Assembly: GCA_033239005.1 (NCBI GenBank)
Contig: BSQZ01000005.1
Location: 10,596,001 to 10,660,000 of the forward strand
Direction of reading: 5' to 3'
Source: Lamellibrachia satsuma
Lineage: Eukaryota; Annelida; Polychaeta; Sabellida; Siboglinidae
Length of the DNA: 64,000 nucleotides
Below the pieces are notes generated by a model that did no database searches, was not told the origin of the DNA, and saw only the letters and a list, made by a program, of their open reading frames with translations. The position numbers and the translations under genes were made by a program. Positions 24,623 through 38,148 of this stretch are shown piece after piece (position 1 is the stretch's first letter; each line of letters opens with the position of its first letter).

Positions 24623-25017
24623 CGGGCGGGCGGGCGGGCGGGCGGGCGGGCGGGCGGGCGGGCGGGCGGGCGGGCGGGCGGGCGGGCGGGCGGGCGGGCG
24701 GGCGGGCGGGCGGGCGGGCGGGCGGGCGGGCGGGCGGGCGGGCGGGCGGGCGGGCGGGCGGGCGGGCGGGCGGGCGGGCGGGCGGGCGGGCGGGCGGGCG
24801 GGCGGGCGGGCGGGCGGGCGGGCGGGCGGGCGGGCGGGCGGGCGGGCGGGCGGGCGGGCGGGCGGGCGGGCGGGCGGGCGGGCGGGCGGGCGGGCGGGCG
24901 GGCGGGCGGGCGGGCGGGCGGGCGGGCGGGCGGGCGGGCGGGCGGGCGGGCGGGCGGGCGGGCGGGCGGGCGGGCGGGCGGGCGGGCGGGCGGGCGGGCG
25001 GGCGGGCGGGCGGGCGG
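24623..25017. repeat. (GGGC)n tract, about 395 bp
   Basis: Almost pure 4-bp repeat GGGC. The G-rich plus strand can form G-quadruplexes and the C-rich strand i-motifs. The AGGR-repeat ORF over it is an artefact. Confidence 0.97.
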
Positions 25018-25744
25018 AACGGCGATGTTTCAGTGACCTTCGTTCAGTTGTTGTAAATAGTTCTTTACCTTGACGTCGATCTTGACCCAGTGTGATTAGA
25101 CTGCGAGAGTCCTTGATGCCGCGGTAGAGAAAGGCACCAAGTTCACTTGTTTGTGCAGTAAAATCAAGACAAATAGTACCAACTATGCTTGTTGTAACAT
25201 CTTACCCGCCAATGTGTGTTTTACTTAACAATTATTTTGTTGAACGTAATATAAAATAATATAATACTATAAAACGTATATGTTTATGAATATTGACCTT
25301 GTCGTTCATATCAGTACATTAGAGAACAGAGCGAGATAATCTATTTAATATAGAATTCCATTTAATATACTTGTGTGCTGTGAAGGTCATACAAATATTA
25401 TACGGCAAATGTTCTAAGACACGTAGACACTAGCGTCACGCTAATTAAAAAGGGTTGAGTGCTAGCTTTACAAAATGTCATGGTGCGGGTCGGGGTAAAC
25501 GTACCAACCACTGAATGCCCCAAATCCTTCAGTAACTGTATCAAGGCTGACATCTTTACCCTCACCCTGACCTCTTTACACTTTAATGGATCGACGCTGA
25601 CGTCACTGCCTTCCTCCGATTTTTATGTTCTGTACTGTAGCCCGTTGTGTAACAAGGTCGGCCTTGTTACAGTCCAACATTTTCTTTCCCCGCTGAGTGT
25701 GAAACGTCCAGAATTGGTTGGTTTAAATCACTAAAAATTTTATT
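25018..25744. other. No gene recognised
   Basis: A 91-codon plus ORF at 25459-25734 has no recognisable motif or splice context. Confidence 0.35.
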
Positions 25745-26222
25745 TATTTATATAAATAAGTAGTCGCCTCGACTACTGCAATGGTCTACTCGGTGGACTG
25801 AACAATGGACTGCCAACCGACTCCAACGAGCACAAAACTCTGCCGCTCGCGTTATCAACCGTGTCAGACGGCGAGATCACGTCACACCGATTCTGCGATC
25901 GCTGCATTGGCTGCCGATCAAGATGAGAGTAACATTCAAGATCTGTACTTGCATGTATAAGATCCTGCATGGCTTGGCCCCGGACTACCTCAATTGTGCG
26001 ATAGCTCGCAACGCGTCTACTCGTGCATTGCGATCGGCGAGTGACACAACATTGCTCGCAGTGACGGTGCCGAGGAGAACGGTCGGAAGGTGCAGCTTTG
26101 CAGTGGCAGGTCCAACCATGTGGAACAGCTTGCCTAAGAGTGTGAGAACAACTGAGACATTGGTAGCTTTCCGAAAACAACTAAAAACTCACTTATTTCG
26201 TTCACACTACCTGCCTCGATGA
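25745..26222 (+). mobile_element. L2/CR1-type retrotransposon, C-terminal RT fragment
   Basis: Decayed frames read CNGLLGGLNNGLP, QRAQNSAARVINRVRR, HVTPILRSLHWLP and IKMRVTFKICT, then ILHGLAPDYLN, RCSFAVAGPTMWNSLPKSVR and FRKQLKTHLFRSHYL, with stop at 26220-26222. This is the conserved tail of L2-type ORF2 (LHWLPI..R, F.AGP..WN.LP..LR, F+..LKT.LF). One frame change lies near 25900. 5'-truncated and inactive. Confidence 0.88.
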
Positions 26223-26924
26223 CACTGATTTGTATTCTATGACGCGAACTCAGCCCTCGTGACCTCCCGACAAAAATACACCGCGTGTATCTAGTCCGAC
26301 CTACACTGCGTGGTAATCACCGCCTCTGTTTAGCCTAATGCATCACGAGTCACGAATTCGGCACGTTTGTCACCTGAATCAAGGCCAGTAGCCCACGCAC
26401 GCCACAAGTGTAGCAGTAGTGTTTGACTTTGCGTCGTGATTGTGATCAGTTATCGGTCAGGCACGATCGGCAGCGATCATATAACAAAGATCCGTTAGAG
26501 GTCACCCGCTGTTTGACAGCGACGACGCAAGCTTCGCCCAAGCGACACCCGCTAAATATGTAATTCACCTATAACGACGTATCAGATTCGCTAAGCCGTG
26601 GTAGGTCGTACGTCAACTGGCCGTGTGCGTAAGAAAAGATGCTATACGCGAGCATCGGTTGCGTGTTGGTATCCAGGGCTAGTATCACTAGACGAACTAA
26701 TGTTGTGTTTGGTTACGACGGGCCCTGTGATACAACGATCAAATCGCTCGACCTGGTAGCAGTAATATCATGGTACGTTGGAAGCCTTGAATATCGATAA
26801 CATCATCCAAACAAATCACCAATGTCTGACCTAGTTTTCTTGTCCTGTGTGAACTATTTGACCTTTGGGTACGCGTTCTGTTCCGAGACAAATTAAATTA
26901 GAACATCGGATTCTCATCCGAGAG
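26223..26924. other. No gene recognised
   Basis: Only unsupported short ORFs. Confidence 0.35.
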
Positions 26925-27145
26925 AATCCGGTTTCGATGCAATTTCGTTTACTCCACATTGCTCCAGTTCACTCGTTTGTAAATGAGTACCTGGCCATAG
27001 ACAGTGGTGGATATGTGAACGAATTTTCTTCGCGCAGTAATTGCAGCATGGCTGAATACTTCCCAGAGAAGTCGAGGTGGCTTTGGAATAAACATGTCTG
27101 CCAGAGGGTGACGTGTGGACTGGACACCGCGCTATACTAGAACGT
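26925..27145 (+). mobile_element. SINE family 1, second copy
   Basis: Starts with GAATCCGGTTTCGATGC (B-box-like) and shares the body of the 23428 copy (GAGTACCTGGCCATAGACAG, GGTGGATATGTGAACGAA, GCTGAATACTTCCC, CCGCGCTATACTAGAACGTA). Confidence 0.75.
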
Positions 27146-27164
27146 ACCTTTTCTCTTGTGTAAA

Positions 27165-27465
27165 GCGTGGAGATCAGTGATGAGCTCTAGCGTTCCACTC
27201 GGGAAGACCAGGGTGTCTTGTCTCCACGTTGCCATAATTCGCTCAAGCTACATAAACGATTAACTGGTTCTAGACAGTGGTGGATGAGTTGCAAACAATT
27301 GCAATAATTGCAGTTTAGCTGGATACTTTCCAGAGTAACTCGTGTAGTTTAGTGGCACATGTTATGTCGACGGTGAAGTGTAAACTATTTCGATTTGCCC
27401 TAAAGGACAAGATAAACTCGATATAATAACCGTGACTTCACATTTTTACCTTGGCATAACGGCAA
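27165..27465 (+). mobile_element. SINE family 1, third, diverged copy
   Basis: Shares CCATAATTCGCTCAAGCTAC, GACAGTGGTGGATGAG, GCTGGATACTTTCCAGAG and GGTGAAGTGTAAACTATTTC with the other copies. Arranged head-to-tail right after the second copy. Confidence 0.65.
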
Positions 27466-27780
27466 CGAAGTGTGTTTCGGCAATAGGGAAATCGCTAGGA
27501 GAACCCTGAACATTAGCTAGGTTTATAGTCGTAAAGTCCCGTGCGACAGACGCGGTTGGTAGTGTTTTCCCAGGACGTGAACATCAGGATTTATATTAAT
27601 GGATATATGTGATAGAACACTTGTACTAACTGTGAATAAATTTTGCATTGCGCATTAAATTATACAAATTATGCAACGTTATGTGTTAATTTATCCAAGT
27701 CTTCGGGAATTAAACGTCATGTAGTGTCACTAGAGGATGACGCCTCTAAAAGGTAATGGTAAATTCTTATATAATATATA

Positions 27781-27890
27781 ATGCGGTATCCAAGTCCTTG
27801 GAATCCGCTCAAAGCGGTTTACACTCTACACCCCGGTAGACCTGTTCCACACCGAGTCGGTTTCTTCCAGTGGATCCGTCCAATGGTGAC
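27781..27890 (-). mobile_element. SINE family 1 3' fragment
   Basis: The plus strand GCGGTATCCAAGTCCTTGGA and TCAAAGCGGTTTACACT is the complement of the SINE 3' end. It abuts the RT fragment to the right. Confidence 0.65.
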
Positions 27891-27959
27891 TGAGTTGTTG
27901 CTGTTCGTGTGGGGTTTCATGATTGTTATCTTGCTTCTGTTGATGTTGAGTCCTGCCTT

Positions 27960-28250
27960 TATGTAACACGCTGTTTAAGAGCTCTGTTTTCTCCTGATCT
28001 GGTAATGACTTTGTGATAGGAGAGCTAGGGCGTCTGCGAAGTCGAAATAATCTAACTAGCTCCAAACTGTCCAATGGATAACAGTTCTCTTATTTTCTGT
28101 ATTCCTCCACATTATCCAGCATATTTCCAGCAGGAAGAGGAGAGGTGAAAGAGGGCACCCTTGCCTCACTCGTGTCTTCACCGTGAAAGAGTAGGCGAGT
28201 TGTCCTGCATAAATGACCTTGTAAGCCATCTCTTCATAGCTTCTGTGCAT
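27960..28250 (-). mobile_element. RTE-like RT fragment with mutated catalytic box
   Basis: The minus strand reads FTVKTRVRQGCPLSPLLFLL (the RQGCPLSP RT motif), EICWIMWR, then DYFDFADALALLSQSHYQ. The usual FADD/YADD is FADA here. A stop precedes this. Only the RT centre remains. Confidence 0.75.
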
Positions 28251-28907
28251 CAGATAACTTACTGTGCGAAGTATGATAATTCACCTATATCCACCACTGG
28301 CTATGCTAATGTCTGCAGCAGAATAAACTGAGGAAACGTAAAGTGATCGAAATTGCTCATGTTTGCTCATTGCTCTGGTCAGCAAGAGGAAACCACCCCG
28401 ATCCTTTCGATTGAGAATCCGAAGTTCTTAATAACTAGCTACTTCGCACCACAACGTAGGCATTATTGCAGAATAGCACTGCACGTCAACTTCCCTCTAA
28501 ACAAAAACATTGACACAAGGAATAACGCGGGACGTAGCCGTGGTTTGGTTGCGTGGTGAATGCGACGCCGGAGCCGCTAGACGGCGGGTCGGCAGGCCGA
28601 CCAGTCGTCGTCAGCCATGCGAGACCTTGACAAGCCAACAACTCTAGTGCTGCGGTGACGTACACTTTTGGCGTACAGAGGACGTAACGGGCGTCGACCA
28701 GAGTTGCCTAGGTTGCTTATGGATAAGGCGAATCCTCCCGTCTCCCAACGACAGGTAAGTCTCTCCCCGTGAAACGGATGTCCCCGAGTTGGGATAAGTT
28801 AAGTGGCCAGCGTTAGGTCGCGTCTGTGGAGTTGAGGAACGTTGACGGGTCTAAGGTGGGGTCATGTGTCTTTGTCAATCTTGTCAACCCGGAAGTCAAC
28901 CTATGTC

Positions 28908-28956
<49 letters not shown>

Positions 28957-31621
28957 TGCGTGCGTATCTGCGTGCCTGCCAGTATGTATGTATGTACGTA
29001 TGTACGTACGTACGTACGTTTATGTATGTATATAAATACGTACGTACATTTACGCATGTATATAAATACGCATGTATGGAAGCAGGTGCGTACGTATTAC
29101 GTACATACATTGGCATACGTATGCATGTGAGTATATTGAAATAAGTGCATGGACGCGTGCTGTATTTATGAAAGTAGGGACCTGCCTGAACTCGTGTATA
29201 TTTATTCAACGTTTTCGCGTGTACACGCGCGTAGCATATAGTCTCACGGGCGTGGTCTATGCTCGCTACTGTTGCCACACACGACATACCAAGTATTAAA
29301 CGCGAATCGATCTTTGAATATTTTAATGTACGTGTCGGCAATTTATGTAACCTTTATGCATGTTCAGTGAATCGACCAATACTATATGTCATAGTTCGTC
29401 AAACTTACGTCACAATAGAGTAACATGAAACACCGACTCCAAACTACGCGTGGTGTAGGTGTGCACGGTCACGCGCCGTGCGAATGGTCATGCATGAGTG
29501 ATTTTCCTTGACCTATTATGAGAAATGGTCATCAATGACTTACTGGCAAACTGACCTCCAGCTATACCGATTAATTATTCTATTAACATGTCAATCAGTT
29601 GTTAAGCACTAACCCGGTAGTTAATTTACTTGTGGTTTACTCATTGGTTAGCTCATTGATTGGTTTAGGTGTTATCTAGTTGGCCGTCTTATCAAGTGAT
29701 TGACTGACCCACTAACTTACATACTGACGAAACTGCTGCTTGACTGACTATCTAACTGAGCCCGATCTACCGCTTATCGGACTGGCGCAATAATATCAAG
29801 AATATGTATAAATATTTATGCTACTATCCAGTTAGAAAAGTTGATTTTGCCGATTACGGCCAATGAAGAAAGTGCAGGTGTTCATTAGAACTTAATTTGT
29901 CCTATGCGTTTTGCTGGCCGGGAAAGTGGTGCACTGTTCGGCGAAACGTATCTATGAAATCTTGCTACAACCCGGCTGACATGCACCAGTTGTCTGGTAT
30001 CACATTGTTATCAGTTGCCACTAAGACCCCACATCAAGACCTCCAGATGACAGCCATATTGTATAATACAGTCCTTTATATAGACACGTGACACGAGAGA
30101 TGTCCCTGACCAAGCGAGAATTTGACACAGTGTCAGACTGGTTGTCTATGTATATCATTTTGAAATTGGAAACTAGGCTATGACAGTGCTATACACTAAG
30201 ACCACACAACAGCGGACGCCAACATATAATTATGGTGACAGTTTTACGTCGTACAGACGTCTTGGTTAGTGAAACGCCGTTATATGTCCGGTGTGTTGAT
30301 CGTTTGCAAAGAAAATCAACACATACGACCACATTGTCGTACAATGGTTCCCGACAGGTCCTGTAGAATTGCGTAATTGTATTCGACGCCCGAGGGAACT
30401 CCAGTAGACAGAAAGGCGTTTCACACTAGTCACGCGCAGACAAACACTACCTTATTGTTGGTGTAAACGGACTAAACACGATTCAATAGGTAGTAGATTG
30501 GGAGGTTTCAAATTAGCTTTGAATGGGTAGTAGATCTACACAAATTAGTTCGTCTTCTCTCGTGTCGCTAGACTTTTTCCGACACTGCAAAACAGGTTCT
30601 GGCTGATGAAAGAGGCGATGAGAGGAGATGAAAACTGCCAGATTGTCTGGTATGTAAAGTTCTGATAGGAGACGTGTTCTGTTGCTTGACGGTCCTCTCC
30701 ACAGTTACGCACGCACGCACGCATGCACCACGCACGCACACACGCACGCACGCACACATTCATTTAGACTCTCTGTGGTACTTGACACTTGTCTCCGTAG
30801 GTCATATCATGTTCCGTTTCCGTAGGTTTTGTTATGATATTTTCTTCATTACAATTATTTCGCCAAATATGCGCATAGTTTCAACTTGACACATTACAGA
30901 CACGACGGTATGTCGCTGGTACCTTGCATATTTATAATCATATGCGCGTGAAACGGTCCCTTGAAACGGAGCAGAACGCGTTTACCCGAAGCCACACCGA
31001 CAGGCCGACGAAGTGTAAAGGGTTAACATTTGAATACATGCGTGTGTATTGAATGCGGGCGCGTGTGTATATAAGTACGCGCATGTGACACTGTTTGATT
31101 GTAGCTAAACCCAGATATGCGGTGACAATATAGTGAATTGTCGAAAAAAAGGAGACACGCGTCCTTATGGGTGTGGCACATTAACAATGTTCACTCGTAA
31201 AACACGTCGCATTACGCAGCTGCCTCGTCGCACTGTTCACAAGCCCATTGTTCGACAAACACTTCAGATTACATATGTAAGTTTGAGTTTGACACATTTG
31301 TATGTTAATGTGACTACAAGTATGTTATGTTACATTCTACACGCAGTCAGTGGTCGTGTTATCGCCTCTACCTGATGATATACGCTGCTTCCTTTGCCTG
31401 GGTAAGGATTCGTCTCTCCCCCGTTTCGGTCCTGGGCGAATGTCCGCAGATTCCCTGGACCTCTCTATGTCACGCCATCTTCTTCCCGATCTTTCTCCTG
31501 TTAGGTATTCTCTCCACGTTTTCACTTTAAAAGTAATACAAGTTCTGACCAGAGAAAAGCCCTCTTTTATGAGACAGCCAGTGATAATGGCCTCACATAG
31601 TGGTCACATCAACGAACTATC
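28251..31621. other. No gene recognised; two microsatellite areas
   Basis: Contains a (TG)n/(CGTG)n/TACG-rich stretch at 28911-29125 and a (GCAC)n/(CACG)n stretch near 30703-30762; ORFs over them are artefacts. A TATATAAG at about 31068 with a small basic ORF at 31133 is noted, but not called a gene. Confidence 0.4.
28911..29060. repeat. (TG)n then CGTG/TATG/TACG microsatellite
   Basis: A pure GT run passes into GTGC and then TATG/TACG tetramers, the same types of tetramers as in the tRNA array at 53-64 kb. Confidence 0.9.
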
Positions 31622-32075
31622 GTTGATGGGTGTTGATGGTGTCAGTTAAATTATCTCATATACATAACTATCATTGAAGGGTGTTGATGGTGTCACTTAA
31701 AATATCTCATACACATGATTATCATTGAATGGTGTTGATGGTGTCAGTTAAATTATCTCATATACATGACTATCATTGAAGGATGTTGATGGTGTCACTT
31801 AAAATATCTCATACACATGATTATCATTGAATGGTGTTGATGGTGTCAGTTAAATTATCTCATATACATGACTATCATTGAAGGGTGTTGATGGTGTCAC
31901 TTAAAATATCTTATATACATGATTATCATTGAAGGGTGCTGATGGTATCAGTTAAAATATATCATATACATGACTATCATTGAAGAGTGTTGATGGTGTC
32001 ACTTAAAATATCTCATATACATGACTACCATTGAAGGGTGTTGATGGTGTCAGTGAAGAAACCTCATATATACAA
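31622..32075. repeat. 51-bp minisatellite, left block
   Basis: About nine copies of a unit containing GGGTGTTGATGGTGTCA and CTCATATACATGACTATCAT. Unit starts are spaced 51 bp (31632, 31683, 31734). Confidence 0.93.
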
Positions 32076-32123
32076 GCAACTTTACATGTAAATATGTTGT
32101 AACCAGATCATACAGCAGGAATG

Positions 32124-32415
32124 TTAGAAGCGATGATGCATCATGATGTACAAGACTTGCTCTTGTCCACTGGTGGAGGCTATAATCGCAAACTGATCAC
32201 GCAGGTGATGTAACCGTATTTGTAACCGGATGTCCAGCGTACTGGACATGTGTTCCCAGGCTGTCAATGCTCTGTCTACAGAAACAGAACAGGCGTGCCA
32301 CGTCTGCCTCTGTCCCGCCTCCAGATGACCCAAAGCATGTTCTCTGTTCTCATTAGAAAGTCTCGGCCTGACAAACAGTGCTGCTATGTCAGCCTGGAGA
32401 TCTGTGTCAATTTCA
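32124..32415 (-). CDS. Candidate 3'-terminal exon of an unknown protein
   Basis: The minus strand has a good acceptor (CTACTGTTTTCTCAG) at 32416. After one base completing a codon there are 96 codons to a TAA at 32124. The product begins EIDTDLQADIAALFVRPRLS and continues with NENREHALGHLEAG, RALTAWEHMS, IRLQIRLHHLRD and QFAIIASTSGQEQ. Composition is natural and predicted to be largely helical, unlike the chance ORFs nearby. No family is recognised and no upstream exon was found, so the gene would have to start to the right. The piece sits exactly between two blocks of the 51-bp minisatellite. A decayed retrocopy is an alternative. Confidence 0.4.
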
Positions 32416-32562
32416 CTGAGAAAACAGTAGCTGAGAACTTTATTTTGATGTATAGACAGCCAGTACCAGGCCAATAAAAGTAACAACGCAAAAACCCACG
32501 AATTACGCCACTGGTGTTACGTCAGTACGTTACTTCATGTCACGTTTTTATTTTGCCCGGTA

Positions 32563-32870
32563 CTCATGACTATTATTAATGGGTGTTGATGGAGTCAGTG
32601 AAGAAAACACATCATATACGTGACTGTCACTGGAGGGTGTTGATGGTGTCAATGAAAAACCTCATACACGTGACTATCATTGAAGGGTGTTGATGGTGTC
32701 AATGAAATACCTCATATACGTGACTATTATTAAATGATGTTGATGGTGTCAATGAAAAACCTCATATACGCGACTACCGTTGAAGGGTGTTGATGGTGTC
32801 AATGAAAAACCTCATATACGTGACCGTCATTGAAGGGTGTTGATGGTGTCAACGATATACATCATATATG
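32563..32870. repeat. 51-bp minisatellite, right block
   Basis: About six further copies with GGGTGTTGATGGTGTCAATG and CCTCATATACGTGACT variants, more diverged from the left block. Confidence 0.9.
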
Positions 32871-34406
32871 AGAGACCGGGGTTAGTTGCGTACAGGTCGC
32901 TACAAAGAAAACAGCTCACATAAGGAGTCACCATCGACAGTAGTTGGTTGGGTGTCCACCAGGTGACGCTGACCAAATATCGGCAGTTGCGAAGACGAAG
33001 TGTGGACAAGAACGACTTTTTACCTACCTAAACCTGTTTTGCTATGCCCACATAATATCATCTCGCGCAGCCACTTTTCTGTTTCGTAAGTGAAAGTTGC
33101 AACATATATAATATATAGTGTAAGTGTAAGGGTTTATGCCAAGTAGAAGTTAAGTTGAAATCCAGGATTTGCCATCGTCCACTTTCGTTCAACTGCACAA
33201 ATTGTTTGGGGCAAGTTGCCACAGTCGAACGCGCCTGGGAAACTTCGCATCTACCTACCTATAATATAGAATATCATTGGCATGGTACATTTTATTAATA
33301 CGAATACTGAACTTAATCTATGCGTTGACAGAAATAACGCATCTAACACACTTTTCACAAAATATGGCTTTCACTGAAAACCACTGGTAACATTTAATGG
33401 TCGTTTAGCTGCACCTCGTCACTAAAACGAATGACGAAAGCTGCATTAATTGAAGATATCTCACAATTGACGTGGTGTTGGTCTCCTCGAAATTAGTGTA
33501 TTATTGAAATACACAAACGCAGCCATAAATGCAATCACGGTCTGTCTTACATGACAGTGGTCACAGTACGATGTTGTATTGCACACTAGTGTACCAGAGG
33601 TATCGCCATACTCTCATCATTGATGTATTCAGATACATTGGGTCTATTGTACAGTTGTATATCACGTGTACACCCAGCATGACGAACGCGAGTCTATATC
33701 AGTTCTGACTGGCTCACGGACGGCAGATAAAAGACATAGGTTGCGCGTTCAGACTTTTGTGTCAATGCAGTCAACCGTGACCCTCTAATATCGAACTTCG
33801 CTTCACGATTGCTTTGTCATAGGTCGTTTTTATGTTTCAGGGTCAATTGAATAGGTGCAGTTGTTGCGAGTTGCTCAAACCGGTTGCGGGGCGTTCTATA
33901 TACGGCCCGACAGCCGTGAGGGGTGTGTGAGCGGCGTATGAGTCATGCATGAGTCAGAAATACACGCACTAAAGCTTGTCTGTGTTCAGACGAACACAAC
34001 CTAACTGTAAACGCTCGACTTCGGAATGACACATCCGCCTGTGGTCTAACATGCAGCGTTCACGTTGTTGACGGATTTGTGCTATAACTGTAGCCAATGC
34101 CCTGCATTATATCCGTAACTACCGAAGACATCATTTTTTTATTTTATTCTTATTCCACACGCCAACTAAACATTTTGAGGCTATACTTTAAACGTCAGGG
34201 TGGATCCTATGTTTAGCGACCATGCACGGTCTTAACAACCGCACCCGTCTCGCTAACAGCACATATCGAATAACACTCAACATTACTCGTCGCAACGTAT
34301 AACACTCTGGAATAACCGAATCGTAAAACAAACATCACAAATCATAATAACTGTGATTATTGTGAAATATAAATAAGTTCCAGTGACGTCACATCGGTTT
34401 AATGTA
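32871..34406. other. No gene recognised
   Basis: No ORF of note, motif, or RNA gene on either strand. Confidence 0.4.
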
Positions 34407-34595
34407 TGTTTAGTCGACTAGTATAGCGTTAACTATGTCAGAGCAGTGGTTTTTTGCGGTGGTTGCTCGACATCGACCGAACCAGGATGTACCAAGTTGT
34501 TTGCTACGGGTGGTTTAGTGTCACCGTTGCCCTACCTAAAAGCTTCGCGTAAAGGTGTGCCTTTATAAAACAACACCATTAAAATGTGAACGCGC
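34407..34595 (+). repeat. 190-bp direct repeat, left copy
   Basis: From TGTTTAGTCGACTAGTATAG to GTGAACGCGC. It matches 38149-38339 with few differences. Both copies contain TCGACATCGACCGAACCAGG or the one-base variant TTGACATCG. Confidence 0.9.
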
Positions 34596-34716
34596 ATTGC
34601 CCCACATAGCAGCTTCGCGTACACGTATTTTGCTATGTAATTGAATTTACATAATGGCTAGCGGGTAATATACAGGAACCCGGTGACGTGTAGTTGAACA
34701 GTTGTGTTCTTGTGTT

Positions 34717-37433
34717 GTCAAAACAATCTAACACAACAACCGTGATACTGCAATACTACACTGTCAAAACAATCTAACACAACAACCGTGATACTGCAAT
34801 ACTACACTGTCAAAGCAATCTAACACAACAACCGTGATACTGCAATACTACACTGTCAAAACAATCTAACACAACAACCGTGATATTGCAATACTATACC
34901 GTCAAAACAATCTAACACAACAACCGTGATACTGCAATACTACACTGTCAAAACAATCTAACACAACAACCGTGATACTGCAATGCTACACTGTCAAAAC
35001 AATCTAACACAACAACCGAGATACTGCAATACTACACTGTCAAAACAATCTAACACAACAACCGTGATACTGCAATACTACACTGTCAAAACAATCTAAC
35101 ACAACAACCGTGATACTGCAATACTACACTGTCAAAACAATCTAACACAACAACCGTGATACTGCAATACTATACCGTCAAAACAATCTAACACAACAAC
35201 CGTGATACTGCAATACTACACCGTCAAAACAATCTAACACAACAACCGTGATACTGCAATGCTACACCGTCAAAACAATCTAACACAACAACCGAGATAC
35301 TGCAATACTACACTGTCAAAACAATCTAACACAACAACCGTGATACTGCAATACTACGCTGTCAAAGCAATCTAACACAACAACCGTGATACTGCAATAC
35401 TACACTGTCAAAACAATCTAACACAACAACCGTGATATTGCAATACTAAACCGTCAAAACAATCTAACACAACAACCGTGATACTGCAATACTACACTGT
35501 CAAAACAATCTAACACAACAACCGTGATACTGCAATACTACACTGTCAAAACAATCTAACACAACAACCGTGATATTGCAATACTACACTGTCAAAACAA
35601 TCTAACACAACAACCGTGATACTGCAATACTACACTGTCAAAACAATCTAACACAACAACCGTGATATTGCAATACTACACTGTCAAAACAATCTAACAC
35701 AACAACCGTGATACTGCAATACTACACTGTCAAAACAATCTAACACAACAACCGTGATACTGCAATACTACACTGTCAAAACAATCTAACACAACAACCG
35801 TGATACTGCAATACTACACTGTCAAAACAATCTAACGCAACAACCGTGATACTGCAATACTACACTGTCAAAACAATCTAACACAACAACCGTGATACTG
35901 CAATACTACACTGTCAAAACAATCTAACGCAACAACCGTGATACTGCAATACTACACTGTCAAAACAATCTAACACAACAACCGTGATACTGCAATACTA
36001 CACTGTCAAAACAATCTAACACAACAACCGTGATATTGCAATACTACACTGTCAAAACAATCTAACACAACAACCGTGATACTGCAATACTACACTGTCA
36101 AAACAATCTAACACAACAACCGTGATACTGCAATACTACACTGTCAAAACAATCTAACACAACAACCGTGATATTGCAATACTACACTGTCAAAACAATC
36201 TAACACAACAACCGTGATATTGCAATACTACACTGTCAAAACAATCTAACACAACAACCGTGATACTGCAATACTACACTGTCAAAACAATCTAACACAA
36301 CAACCGTGATACTGCAATACTACACTGTCAAAACAATCTAACGCAACAACCGTGATACTGCAATACTACACTGTCAAAACAATCTAACACAACAACCGTG
36401 ATACTGCAATACTACACTGTCAAAACAATCTAACACAACAACCGTGATATTGCAATACTACACTGTCAAAACAATCTAACACAACAACCGTGATACTGCA
36501 ATACTACACTGTCAAAACAATCTAACACAACAACCGAGATACTGCAATACTACACTGTCAAAACAATCTAACACAACAACCGTGATACTGCAATACTACA
36601 CTGTCAAAACAATCTAACACAACAACCGTGATATTGCAATACTACACTGTCAAAACAATCTAACACAACAACCGTGATGTTGCAATACTATACCGTCAAA
36701 ACAATCTAACACAACAACAGTGATACTGCAATAATACGCTGTCAAAACAATCTAACACAACAACCGTGATACTGCAATACTACACCGTCAATACAATCTA
36801 ACACAACAACAGTGATACTGCAATACTACGCTGTCAAAACTATCTAACACAACAACCGTGATACTGCAATACTACGCTGTCAATACAATCTAACACAACA
36901 ACCGTGATACTGCAATACTACACTGTCAATACAATCTAACACAACAACCGTGATACTGCAATACTACACTGTCAAAACAATCTAACACAACAACCGTGAT
37001 ACTGCAATACTACACTGTAAATACAATCTAACACAACAACCGTGATACTGCAATACTACAATGTGAAAACAATCTAACACAACAACCGTGATACGGCAAT
37101 ACTACACTGTCAAAACAATCTAACACAACAACCGTGATACTGCAATACTACACTGTGAAAACAATCCAACACAACAACCGTGATACTGCAATACTACACT
37201 ATCAACACAATCTAACACAACAACCGTGATTCTGCAATACTACACTGTCAAAACAATCCAACACAACAACCGTGATACTGCAATACTACACTGTCAAAAC
37301 AATCTAACACAACAACCGTGATACTGCAATACTACACTGTCAAAACAATCTAACAAAACAACCGTGATACTGCAATACTACACTGTCAATACAATCTAAC
37401 ACAACAACCGTGATACTGCAATATTACACATTC
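34717..37433. repeat. 46-bp satellite, about 59 copies
   Basis: The unit reads GTCAAAACAATCTAACACAA followed by CAACCGTGATACTGCAATAC and TACACT. Copies are highly homogeneous in the centre, while substitutions (TCAATAC, CAACAGTG, ATCCAACAC) accumulate towards the right end, as in arrays homogenised by unequal exchange. No ORF crosses it. Confidence 0.97.
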
Positions 37434-38148
37434 TAATGCACAATCACACAATCGCGTTTGTCATTGCCCCGATGGGAGACCTATCGTAGATAATAGTTAG
37501 ATTAGAGCATCACATAGTGAACAATGACTATTATGGACAACACAGGCTGGCTGTCATATATGTGCAGTGCAGAGGACAGTAAGAGTCAACACAACTATGC
37601 CCTAATCTACCTCTCATCTATGAAAGGAGTCCGGAGTGTCAGGGGGGCTACGGTGTCTTTCTTTCTTTATTCCTGTTAGTAGCGTCTCTCTATTCATAAT
37701 GTCTTCGAGCCATTGGTGGGTTAGACAAAGAGACGACCCCTCCAGTGAGTCATCGACAGGTTACGTTAATACCCCCACGTGTGCTGTTGTTCACGTCCCC
37801 TGGCATAGACGCTAGGTATAAAGGATATATATCTCTTTATAGTATCTCATCCATGCGTCAGGTGCTAGGCGAGTCAGCAAGTTGCAGCCAATTTTAGGAT
37901 TCGAGGTACAAACCCAGTACCTCCTGGTCAGAAGGAAGCACCAAACCATTGGACGAATTGCCAGTCACTAATTGTTATCCTATTTCAGTGACGTATCCAA
38001 GCCGTTGTAATTTTAATACAATTAAAACAGCCAATTTGCCATGTCAGTATTATTGTAACTACATCGTTACTTGCAGATTCAAGCACTTACGTTGACGCAC
38101 CAAACTGTCATGATAATAATTATTATTCATATTTATCGATTTGGTGTG
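37434..38148. other. No gene recognised
   Basis: Unique sequence between satellite and right direct repeat. No ORF. Confidence 0.4.

Noticed and set aside
24509..25036. 175-codon ORF made of AGGR repeats
   Set aside because: Translation of the (GGGC)n tract.
31133..31375. 80-codon basic plus ORF near a TATATAAG
   Set aside because: No homology, Lys/Arg/Thr-rich low information. A possible donor inside exists, but no partner exon was found.
34717..37433. CRISPR-like array of regular repeats
   Set aside because: The 46-bp units are contiguous with no unique spacers, and the context is a eukaryotic genome, so it is a satellite.
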